Of a stretch of 6,189 nt of DNA, positions 1 through 5,895 are shown piece after piece (the first letter of the stretch is position 1; every line of letters begins with the position of its first letter). The DNA is from Pseudomonadota bacterium (lineage in GTDB: Bacteria > Pseudomonadota > Alphaproteobacteria > SMXQ01), in NCBI GenBank assembly GCA_022562375.1, contig JADFPK010000111.1:1-6189 (forward strand), read 5' to 3'. The notes under the pieces are model-generated. The model saw nothing but the letters and a program-made list of their open reading frames with translations, had not been told where the DNA came from and ran no database searches. Both the position numbers and the translations under genes were made by a program.

Positions 1-387
1 GTGGTCTCGGCCGGCAACAACGGCCGCGACATCGATGCGCGGCCGGTCTACCCGGCGGCGCTCGAGGCCGGCAACATCATCGCCGTGACCTCGGCCGACG
101 CCTCGGGCCGGCTCGGGCGCGGGTCCAACTGGGGTCGACGGTCGGTCGACTTGCTGGTGCCCGGCGAGGAAACGCCGGTGACGGATTTTTATGGCCGCGC
201 CGGGATATCCTCGGGCTCGAGCTTCGCCGCCCCCCGCATCGCGGCGCTGGCGGCGCGGCTGCTCGCCGCCCATCCGGACTGGCGGGCGCCCGAGCTCAGG
301 GCGGCGATCTTCGCGCGCGCCCGGAAAACCGCCGCGACGGCGGAAATCGTCGGTCAGGGACTGATCGCCGACCCCACGGCGCGGTAA
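1..387 (+). CDS. Subtilisin-like (S8 family) serine protease, C-terminal fragment
   Basis: This is the end of a peptidase S8 domain; the gene enters the window already open, so the GTG at base 1 is most likely an internal Val codon. Of the catalytic triad only the Ser part is visible: residues 71-78 read SGSSFAAP, matching the family GTSxAAP motif with S74 as nucleophile. The oxyanion-hole Asn matches N6 in SAGNNG. YPA (17-19), an IIAVTSAD strand (26-33), a VDLLVPG segment (49-55) and the closing GQGLIAD (118-124) align in order with the end of subtilisin. The Asp and His blocks and any signal peptide lie upstream of the window. The protein stops right after the catalytic domain, with no extra C-terminal domain. 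Substrate and location cannot be told from this piece. Family assignment is secure; the specific role is unknown. A possible promoter between it and pmbA suggests separate transcription. Confidence 0.9.
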   Translation: MVSAGNNGRDIDARPVYPAALEAGNIIAVTSADASGRLGRGSNWGRRSVDLLVPGEETPVTDFYGRAGISSGSSFAAPRIAALAARLLAAHPDWRAPELRAAIFARARKTAATAEIVGQGLIADPTAR

Positions 388-414
388 CCGAAAGCCGCGC
401 GCGCCGCCTTGGCG

Positions 415-443
415 CTGGCCGCAAAGCCATGCTTCTTCTATAA
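415..443 (+). promoter_or_regulatory. Candidate promoter upstream of pmbA
   Basis: A CTATAA hexamer at 438-443 stands out as A/T-rich in a very GC-rich gap. CTGGCC lies 17 bases upstream (415-420), a weak match to an alphaproteobacterial TTGACC-type -35. A start near 450 would give a leader of about 30 bases before the pmbA ATG. Spacing is right for a housekeeping sigma factor, but the -35 is poor, so this is inference from pattern only. Confidence 0.3.
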
Positions 444-481
444 GTTCAGGCGAATTCGCTCATCCCCTGACGGAGACCTCC

Positions 482-1837
482 ATGGCCGGCACCGCGCCCT
501 CGGATCAAGACGCCCTGCAACTCCTTACCGACCTCATCGCGACCGCCAGGCGGGGCGGCGCCGATGGCGCCGACGCGGTGTTGTTCAGGAGCGCGTCGCT
601 CAGCCTCGCCCGGCGTCTCGGCAAGCCGGAAGGGATCGAGCGCTCGGAAAGCGACGATCTCGGCCTCAGGGTCCTCCTCGGCAAGCGCCAGGCCGTGGTC
701 TCCTCGACCGATCTGTCGAAGGACGCCCTGGCGGAGATCGCCGAGCGCGCCGTCGCCATGGCCAAGGCGGCGCCCGAGGACGCCTATTGCGGCCTCGCCG
801 AGCCTGATCAGCTGGCCGGCGATCCCCCCGATCTCGATATCTGCGACGGCCGCGAACCGGACCCGGACGAGCTTGCCCGGCGGGCGGCGGAGGCGGAAGA
901 CGCGGCGCGCGCCGTCAAGGGGGTGACCAACTCCGAAGGCGCCGAGGCGGGCTGGGCGTCGAGCCGCATTTGCCTGGCGGCAAGCAACGGCTTCGCCCGG
1001 ACCTACGCCTCATCGCGCCATTCCCTGGGGGTGGCGGTCATCGCCGGCGAGGGCACGAAGATGGAGCGGGATTACGAGTTCTCGAGCACGGTCTACGCCG
1101 ATGACCTCAAGGGCGCGGAGGCAATCGGGCGCGAGGCCGGCGAGCGGGCGGTCAAGCGGCTCGACGCGCGCAAGGTCGAAACCGCCAGCGTGCCGGTGAT
1201 CTACGAGCCCCGGGTGTCGTCGAGCCTGCTGCGCCATCTGAGCGCCGCGATCAACGGCACGATGGTGGCGCGCGGCACCAGTTTCCTCAAGGACAAGATG
1301 GCAAAGGCGGTGTTCGCCGACGCCGTCACCATCGTCGACGATCCCCACCGCGCCCGCGGGCTCGGCTCCAAACCCTTCGACGGCGAGGGCCTCGCCAATG
1401 GGAGGCGCAAGGTGATCGAGAACGGCGTGCTGGCGACCTGGATTCTCGATCTCGGCTCGGCCCGCCAGCTCGGATTGAGCAGCACCGGCCACGCGGCGAG
1501 GGGCACCTCGGCGCCGCCTTCACCCGCCGCCACCAACCTCTATCTCGAACCGGGCACGCTTAGCCCCGCCGAGCTGATGTCGGATATCGGCGCCGGGTTT
1601 TATGTCACCGAGCTGATCGGCATGGGGGTCAACACCCTCACCGGCGATTACAGCCGGGGCGCGGCGGGCTTTTGGATCGAGAACGGCGAGATCGCCTACC
1701 CGGTCAGCGAGGTCACCATCGCCGGCAACCTCAACGACATGTTCGCGAACCTGACGGCGGCGGACGATCTCGAGTTCCGCTACGCCATCAACGCCCCGAC
1801 GGTGCGCATCGACGGCATGACCGTCGCCGGCAAGTAA
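482..1837 (+). CDS. pmbA: PmbA/TldE, TldD-partner protein of the U62 metalloprotease family
   Basis: Complete 451-residue protein of normal family length. TldE/PmbA pairs with TldD, a zinc protease; in E. coli the heterodimer matures microcin B17 and degrades the CcdA antitoxin in the cytoplasm. Family blocks run in order: GTSFLKDKM (265-273), FDGEG (299-303), STGHAAR (334-340), the long GVN-TGDYSRGAAGFWIENGE block (382-403), IAGNL (413-417) and the terminal RIDGMTVAG (442-450). No HExxxH zinc motif is present, which is what separates PmbA/TldE from TldD; tldD is not in this window. The ATG start is supported by GGAGA at 472-476, five bases upstream, and no signal peptide is seen. It is followed by a 129-base gap, so it may be transcribed apart from the LPS genes. 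Its natural substrate here is unknown. Family certainty is high. Confidence 0.96.
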   Translation: MAGTAPSDQDALQLLTDLIATARRGGADGADAVLFRSASLSLARRLGKPEGIERSESDDLGLRVLLGKRQAVVSSTDLSKDALAEIAERAVAMAKAAPEDAYCGLAEPDQLAGDPPDLDICDGREPDPDELARRAAEAEDAARAVKGVTNSEGAEAGWASSRICLAASNGFARTYASSRHSLGVAVIAGEGTKMERDYEFSSTVYADDLKGAEAIGREAGERAVKRLDARKVETASVPVIYEPRVSSSLLRHLSAAINGTMVARGTSFLKDKMAKAVFADAVTIVDDPHRARGLGSKPFDGEGLANGRRKVIENGVLATWILDLGSARQLGLSSTGHAARGTSAPPSPAATNLYLEPGTLSPAELMSDIGAGFYVTELIGMGVNTLTGDYSRGAAGFWIENGEIAYPVSEVTIAGNLNDMFANLTAADDLEFRYAINAPTVRIDGMTVAGK

Positions 1838-1842
1838 GATAA

Positions 1843-1856
1843 CCCCCCCCCGGGGG
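1843..1856. repeat. C9-G5 homopolymer block after pmbA
   Basis: Nine C followed directly by five G, starting five bases after the pmbA stop codon. The central ten bases form a perfect C5G5 palindrome with no loop, and no T-run follows, so it is not a usual intrinsic terminator. Such runs are prone to replication slippage and to assembly error. Being outside coding sequence, a length error here would not disturb a gene. Confidence 0.8.
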
Positions 1857-1867
1857 AGGACCCGAAC

Positions 1868-1939
1868 ATGGCAACCGTTGGCCCGGGGCCGGCGCGCGTG
1901 CTATGGTCCCGGGGCCGGCGAGACCGCCAAGAAGCATAG
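1868..1939 (+). CDS. Possible 23-residue small ORF between pmbA and msbA
   Basis: ATG at 1868 is preceded by GGAGG (1855-1859) with an eight-base spacer, one of the best ribosome-binding sites in the window. The frame runs 23 codons to TAG at 1937-1939, ending 27 bases before the msbA start. The peptide begins MATVGPGPAR, has one Trp and is strongly basic and Arg-rich toward its end; no family is recognised. It could be a leader peptide, the remaining start of a lost gene, or a chance frame. It overlaps a candidate msbA promoter, and both readings may not be true. Coding status is not established. Confidence 0.2.
   Translation: MATVGPGPARVLWSRGRRDRQEA
1878..1906 (+). promoter_or_regulatory. 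Candidate promoter of the msbA-lpxK operon
   Basis: TTGGCC (1878-1883) and CTATGG (1901-1906) are separated by 17 bases. The -10 context GCTATGGT resembles alphaproteobacterial housekeeping -10 elements of the GCTA type. A start near 1913 would give a leader of roughly 55 bases before the msbA GTG. It is the only plausible promoter seen just upstream of the four-gene cluster. This is a visual match, with no experimental or statistical support. Confidence 0.35.
1882..1920 (+). repeat. 13-bp direct repeat pair flanking the candidate -10
   Basis: CCCGGGGCCGGCG occurs exactly at 1882-1894 and again at 1908-1920, 26 bases apart. The copies lie on either side of the putative -10 hexamer. They could be a paired protein-binding site or the product of a small local duplication; such GC-rich words also recur by chance in this genome. 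Confidence 0.7.
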
Positions 1940-1951
1940 CCAAGAAGCACA
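1926..1951 (+). repeat. Tandem 13-bp repeat in the msbA leader
   Basis: Two adjacent 13-base units, GCCAAGAAGCATA (1926-1938) and GCCAAGAAGCACA (1939-1951), differ at one position. They are A/G-rich in an otherwise G/C-rich region and end just before the msbA Shine-Dalgarno. Slippage duplication is the simplest origin. A role in ribosome loading as an unstructured leader is possible but is inference. Confidence 0.75.
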
Positions 1952-1953
1952 GA

Positions 1954-1959
1954 AGGAAG
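1954..1959 (+). promoter_or_regulatory. Shine-Dalgarno that fixes the msbA GTG start
   Basis: AGGAAG sits seven bases before GTG 1967. The next candidate, ATG at 2021 (residue 19), has only an AGG about 14 bases upstream. This favours the GTG start. Confidence 0.65.
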
Positions 1960-1966
1960 ACAACCG

Positions 1967-3772
1967 GTGAAGGGCGCGAGAGCGGCAAATCTTCTACCCG
2001 GTCAGGGCACCGTCGCCCTCATGGGGCGCTTGGTGCGCGAGCATATCCGCCGCTATTTCGGCCATATCGGCCTGGCGCTGGTCTTCATGGTGCTGACCGC
2101 GGCGGCGACGGCGGCGCTGGCCTATCTGATGAAGCCGATCATCGACGATGTCTTCGTCGAGAAGGACCGCGCGATGCTGTTCATCATCGCCTTTTCGGTG
2201 TTCGGCGTCTTCGTGCTCAAGGGCGCAGCCACCTACGGCCAGGCGGTGCTGATGAACTACGTCGGCCAGCGCATCATCGCCGATCTGCAGCTCCGCATGT
2301 TCGCCCACCTCATGCGCCTGGATCTCGCCTTCTTCCACGGCACCTCGACCGGGCAACTGGTGTCGCGCTTCACCAACGACCTCGCCCTGGTGCGCATGGC
2401 CGCCGCCGATCTGTTGGTGAGCGCCGGCAAGGACATTTTGACGCTGGTGTTCCTGATGGCGGTCATGTTCTCGCGCGATTGGATGCTGGCGGCGATATCG
2501 TTCTTCGTCTTTCCCCTGGCGATCCTGCCGATCGTCAAGATCGGCCGGCGCATGCGCAAGGTCTCCGCCTCCACCCAGTCCGAATTGGCCCAATTCACCT
2601 CGCTGCTCGGCGAGACCTTCCAGGGCGCGCGGCACGTCAGGGCCTATGGCATGGAGGCCTATGAGATCGGCCGGGCGAAGGGCATGATCGAAGCCATCTT
2701 CCGCCTGCTGTACAAGGCCGGAAGGGTGCGCGGGGCGGCCCATCCGATCATGGAGACGCTCGGCGGCGTCGCCATCGCCATCGTCATCCTCTATGGCGGC
2801 TGGCAGGTGATCGAAGGCGGACAGACGGCGGGGGATTTCCTGTCGTTCGTCACCGCCCTGTTGCTGGCTTATGAGCCGATGAAGAAGCTCGCCAATCTCA
2901 ACGCCGGCCTGCAGACCGGCCTCGCCGCCGCCGAACGGGTGTTCGCCATACTCGACGTCGAGCCCGAGATCGACGACAAGGCGGGGGCGGAAACGCTCGA
3001 GGTTACCGGCGGCGCCATCGAATTCAAGGACGTGACCTTCGCCTACGGACCGGACAGCCCGGCGCTTAAGGGTATTACGCTTTCGGTCCCCGCCGGCAAG
3101 CGGGTGGCCCTCGTCGGGCACTCGGGCGGCGGCAAGTCCACCATCCTCAACCTGATCCCGCGCTTCTACGACGTCGGCGGCGGTTCCGTCACCATCGACG
3201 GCGCCGATGTACGCGACGTCACCCTCGCCAGCCTGCGCGCCAACATCGCCCTGGTTTCCCAGGAGATCAGCCTGTTCAACGATACGCTGAGGGCGAATAT
3301 CGCCTATGGCAAGCCGGGCTTGACGGAAGAGGACGTCATCGCCGCCGCCAGGAACGCCGCCGCCGACGATTTCATCACCGATCTCGCGGAAGGATACGAC
3401 ACCGTCGCCGGTGAACACGGCGTCAAGCTTTCGGGCGGCGAGAGGCAGCGCGTCGCCATCGCCCGGGCGATGGCGAAGGACGCGCCGATCCTGCTGCTCG
3501 ACGAGGCGACCTCGGCGCTCGACGCCCACTCCGAGCGCGCCGTGCAGGCCGGTTTGAACAGGTTGATGGAAGGTCGCACGACCCTGGTGATCGCGCACCG
3601 CCTGTCGACGGTGATCGGCGCCGATCTCATCTACGTCATCGAGGACGGCGCCGTCATCGAATCGGGCACCCACGCCGAGCTCCTGGCCAAGGGCGGCGCC
3701 TATGCCGCGCTCTATCGGTTACAGTTCGCCAAGGAAGCGCCGGCGGACGAGGCGGCGCGGGCGCGGGCCTGA
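1967..3772 (+). CDS. msbA: MsbA-type ABC exporter, lipid A flippase
   Basis: A 601-residue half-transporter with the transmembrane domain fused to the ATPase, about the usual MsbA length. As a homodimer in the inner membrane it would flip Kdo-lipid A to the periplasmic face using ATP. Six hydrophobic segments lie near residues 33-55, 70-88, 147-167, 172-190, 262-279 and 289-302. The nucleotide-binding domain is intact: Walker A GHSGGGKST (384-392, K390), Q-loop Q432 in SQEISLFNDT, signature LSGGE (488-492), Walker B ILLLDEA (508-514, catalytic E513), D-loop SALD (516-519), switch H544. Walker A has Gly at 388 where Ser is more common, a mild variant. GTG 1967 is chosen for its Shine-Dalgarno; ATG 2021 is the alternative. 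Sequence alone cannot exclude another lipid or drug substrate, but the DUF374-waaA-lpxK genes directly downstream make lipid A the clear choice. The next gene starts three bases after its stop. Confidence 0.93.
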   Translation: MKGARAANLLPGQGTVALMGRLVREHIRRYFGHIGLALVFMVLTAAATAALAYLMKPIIDDVFVEKDRAMLFIIAFSVFGVFVLKGAATYGQAVLMNYVGQRIIADLQLRMFAHLMRLDLAFFHGTSTGQLVSRFTNDLALVRMAAADLLVSAGKDILTLVFLMAVMFSRDWMLAAISFFVFPLAILPIVKIGRRMRKVSASTQSELAQFTSLLGETFQGARHVRAYGMEAYEIGRAKGMIEAIFRLLYKAGRVRGAAHPIMETLGGVAIAIVILYGGWQVIEGGQTAGDFLSFVTALLLAYEPMKKLANLNAGLQTGLAAAERVFAILDVEPEIDDKAGAETLEVTGGAIEFKDVTFAYGPDSPALKGITLSVPAGKRVALVGHSGGGKSTILNLIPRFYDVGGGSVTIDGADVRDVTLASLRANIALVSQEISLFNDTLRANIAYGKPGLTEEDVIAAARNAAADDFITDLAEGYDTVAGEHGVKLSGGERQRVAIARAMAKDAPILLLDEATSALDAHSERAVQAGLNRLMEGRTTLVIAHRLSTVIGADLIYVIEDGAVIESGTHAELLAKGGAYAALYRLQFAKEAPADEAARARA

Positions 3773-3775
3773 GCC

Positions 3776-4585
3776 GTGGCACTCCTCCGGCCCCTAGTCC
3801 GCTCGTTGACCCGCAATAGCCTGGCGCGCAACGTCGTCGCGGCGCTTGCCGCCCAATACATCCGGCTGATTCATTTCACCGGCCGCTGGCAGGTCATCGG
3901 CGAGGAAATCCCCAGGCGCTTCTGGGATACGCAGCGGCCCTTCCTGGTGTGCTTCTGGCACGGCCGCTTGTTGATGATGCCCTATTGCCGGAACCCCGAC
4001 GCGCCGCCGGTCTACATACTGATCTCGCGACACCCGGACGGCCGCTTCATCGCCGATACGATCAAGCATTTCGGCGTCGGCGCCATCACCGGGTCAACCT
4101 CGCGCGGCGGCACGGAGGCGCTGCGCGCGGTGCTCAAGACCCTGGCCTCGGGCGCCACCACCGGCATCACCCCGGACGGACCGCGCGGACCGCGCATGCG
4201 CGCCGGCATCGGCGCCATCAACGCCGCGCGGATGGCGGGTGTCCCCATCTTGCCCATCACTTTCGCCGCGAGGCGCCGCATCGTGTTCGAGTCCTGGGAC
4301 CGGTTCATCGTCGCCCTGCCCTTCTCCAAAGGGATCTTGCTGTGGGGCGATCCCATCGAGATCGCCCGCGACGCCGATCATGTGACCGTCGAGCGGGCCC
4401 GGCGCAAACTCGAGGACAGGCTCAATGCGTTGTGCCACGAGGCCGACCGCCTGGTCGGCGCCCAACCCATCGAACCGGCCCCGGAAGCGGACCAGGCGCT
4501 TGAATACCCCGCCGCCGGGAGCGATGCCAAGGGCAGCGAGGACGACCGCCCCGACGGGCTTTCGGCCGCTGGCGGAGGCCAATGA
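3776..4585 (+). CDS. DUF374 lysophospholipid-acyltransferase-like protein, candidate lipid A acyltransferase
   Basis: A 269-residue protein of the DUF374 branch of the LPLAT superfamily, expected at the cytoplasmic face of the inner membrane. Visible blocks are FWHGRLLM (60-67), ISRHPDGRFI (83-92, with H86 and D88 as probable active-site residues), GSTSRGG (106-112) and the conserved TPDGPRGPR (132-140). VPILPITF (156-163) and WGDPIEI (190-196) are typical of the end of the fold. Residues from about 230 are Ala/Pro/Gly/Asp-rich and probably a flexible tail. To my knowledge a DUF374 protein of Helicobacter/Campylobacter, LpxJ, is a lipid A late acyltransferase; placement between msbA and waaA fits the same role, but this is inference and phospholipid acylation is possible. 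The GTG start has no good Shine-Dalgarno and lies three bases after the msbA stop, so translation is probably coupled. Its stop overlaps the waaA start as ATGA. Confidence 0.9.
   Translation: MALLRPLVRSLTRNSLARNVVAALAAQYIRLIHFTGRWQVIGEEIPRRFWDTQRPFLVCFWHGRLLMMPYCRNPDAPPVYILISRHPDGRFIADTIKHFGVGAITGSTSRGGTEALRAVLKTLASGATTGITPDGPRGPRMRAGIGAINAARMAGVPILPITFAARRRIVFESWDRFIVALPFSKGILLWGDPIEIARDADHVTVERARRKLEDRLNALCHEADRLVGAQPIEPAPEADQALEYPAAGSDAKGSEDDRPDGLSAAGGGQ
4574..4578 (+). promoter_or_regulatory. waaA ribosome-binding site with short spacer
   Basis: GGAGG lies within the last codons of the DUF374 gene, only three bases before the waaA ATG. The core is strong but the spacer is shorter than usual; the ATGA stop-start overlap probably compensates through translational coupling. 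Confidence 0.6.
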
Positions 4586-5895
4586 CACCGGCGCTTTACC
4601 GCGGCTTCACGACCCTCGCGCTGCCGCTGATCAGCCTCTATCTCGTCCGCCGCCGGGCGCAAGGCAAGGAAGACGGCGACAGGTTCGGAGAAAGGCTTGG
4701 CCGCGCCGGGCGGGCGCGCCCCGAGGGGCCGCTGATCTGGCTGCACGCCGCCTCCGTCGGCGAGGCGCTTTCGATCCTGCCGCTGACGGAAAGGGTCCTG
4801 ACCGATTATGGGGATGTGAACATGCTGGTGACCACCGGCACCGTCACCTCGGCCAGGCTGCTCGCCGAGAGGCTGCCGTCCGGCGCCATCCACCAATATG
4901 TACCGGTGGACCGCTCGGCTTGGGCGCGCCGCTTCCTCGACCACTGGCGGCCCGATATCGCCCTTTGGGTCGAATCCGAGTTCTGGCCCAATCTCATCTC
5001 CGAGACCCAGGCGCGCGCCATCACCATGATCCTGCTGAATGGGCGGATGTCCTTGCGCTCGTTCGCCGCCTGGCGGCGATGGCCGGGCCTGATCCGGCCG
5101 TTGCTTGGCGGTTTCGCGCTGTGCCTCGCCCAGGACGAGGCCGAGGCGAAACGCCTTCGCGCCCTGGGCGCGCCTACGGTCAAGGCGGCGGGTAATCTCA
5201 AATTCGCTTCCGGCCCCCTGCCGGTGGACGAGGAGGAGGCCGGCCGGCTTTCACGTTCGATCGGCGCCAGGCCGATTTGGCTTGCCGCCAGCACCCATGC
5301 CGGCGAGGAGGAGATCGTCGTCGAGGCGCACCGGCGCATGGCGCCAGCCCATCCGGGGTTGTTGACCGTGATCGTGCCGCGCCATCCGAGCCGGGGGCGG
5401 GAAGTCGCGGCGGCGCTTGAACGGGCGGGGGTGAAAGGCGCGCTTCGCTCCCGGAACGATGCGATCGCGCCCGAGACCGAAATCTATATCGCCGACACCT
5501 TGGGCGAGCTCGGCCTGTTCTACCGGCTCTGCCCCGTCGCCTTCATCGGCGGCTCGCTGATCCCCCATGGCGGGCAGAACCTACTGGAACCGGCGCGGCT
5601 CGACTGTGCGGTGATTCACGGCCCCCACATGGAGAACTTCCGCGCCGTGGTCGAGGAGATGACCGACGCCGGGGCCAGCATCGAAGCCGGCAACGCCCGG
5701 GACATCGCGGAGGCGGTGGCGTCGCTGCTCGATGACGAGGGGCTCAGGGCGGGACGCGTCGAGGCGGCGCGGCGCATCGCCACCGCCAAGGACGGGGTGA
5801 TCGACGCGGTGATGGCGGAACTCGGACCCTTCATCGAAGCGCTGGCCAGGGCCGACGAGCCCGAGGACATGGAGGGCGAACGTGCGCGCCCCTGA
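4582..5895 (+). CDS. waaA: 3-deoxy-D-manno-octulosonic acid (Kdo) transferase
   Basis: A complete 437-residue GT-B glycosyltransferase (family GT30) that moves Kdo from CMP-Kdo to the lipid A precursor at the inner membrane. A hydrophobic N-terminal helix (about 10-22) is the usual membrane anchor. Motifs in order: RFGERLG (34-40), LHAASVGE (54-61, with E61 matching the catalytic Glu), ESEFWPN (131-137), GNLKF (204-208), ASTHAGEEE (236-244), PRHPSR (266-271), DTLGELG (305-311), GGSLIPHGGQNLLEPA (323-338) and GPHMENF (347-353). All expected blocks are present, so the enzyme looks functional. Whether it adds one, two or more Kdo residues cannot be read from sequence. It overlaps the upstream gene by four bases and lpxK by 14, indicating tight co-translation. 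An acidic tail (about 424-433) encodes the lpxK ribosome-binding site. Confidence 0.97.
   Translation: MTPALYRGFTTLALPLISLYLVRRRAQGKEDGDRFGERLGRAGRARPEGPLIWLHAASVGEALSILPLTERVLTDYGDVNMLVTTGTVTSARLLAERLPSGAIHQYVPVDRSAWARRFLDHWRPDIALWVESEFWPNLISETQARAITMILLNGRMSLRSFAAWRRWPGLIRPLLGGFALCLAQDEAEAKRLRALGAPTVKAAGNLKFASGPLPVDEEEAGRLSRSIGARPIWLAASTHAGEEEIVVEAHRRMAPAHPGLLTVIVPRHPSRGREVAAALERAGVKGALRSRNDAIAPETEIYIADTLGELGLFYRLCPVAFIGGSLIPHGGQNLLEPARLDCAVIHGPHMENFRAVVEEMTDAGASIEAGNARDIAEAVASLLDDEGLRAGRVEAARRIATAKDGVIDAVMAELGPFIEALARADEPEDMEGERARP
5871..5875 (+). promoter_or_regulatory. Shine-Dalgarno that fixes the lpxK GTG start
   Basis: GGAGG within the 3' end of waaA, six bases before GTG 5882. It supports starting lpxK inside waaA, and the resulting N-terminus matches the family. 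Confidence 0.75.

Noticed and set aside
384..392. Residues 384-392 of MsbA (GHSGGGKST) as a defective Walker A
   Set aside because: The essential GxxxxGK[ST] pattern is intact; Gly in place of Ser at 388 is a tolerated variant. The coordinates given here are protein residues; the bases are 3116-3142.
401..415. GCGCC / GGCGC inverted repeat after the protease gene, considered as a terminator
   Set aside because: The stem is only five base pairs with a five-base loop and no T-run follows directly; such short GC palindromes are common here.
1843..1856. C9-G5 block considered as an intrinsic terminator for pmbA
   Set aside because: The palindrome has no loop and is followed by GGAGGACCC, not a T-run.
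1903..2664. Plus-strand frame of 253 codons overlapping the start of msbA
   Set aside because: It is out of frame with msbA and gives an Arg/Pro/Gly-rich product with no motif; its ATG lies in the candidate -10. It is a GC-driven shadow frame.
1994..3673. Long open frame (559 codons) on the minus strand across msbA
   Set aside because: It lies wholly antisense to an intact msbA. Its product is rich in Asp, Gly, His, Gln and Arg in the pattern expected from the complement of GC-rich codons, and no domain is recognisable.
4178..4195. Exact tandem GGACCGCGC repeat
   Set aside because: It encodes the family-conserved GPRGPR part of the DUF374 active-site motif, so it reflects protein sequence and not a separate DNA element.
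4094..4944. Minus-strand frames across the DUF374-waaA junction
   Set aside because: They are antisense to two well-supported genes, have low-complexity Arg/Gly/Ala-rich products and no family motifs.
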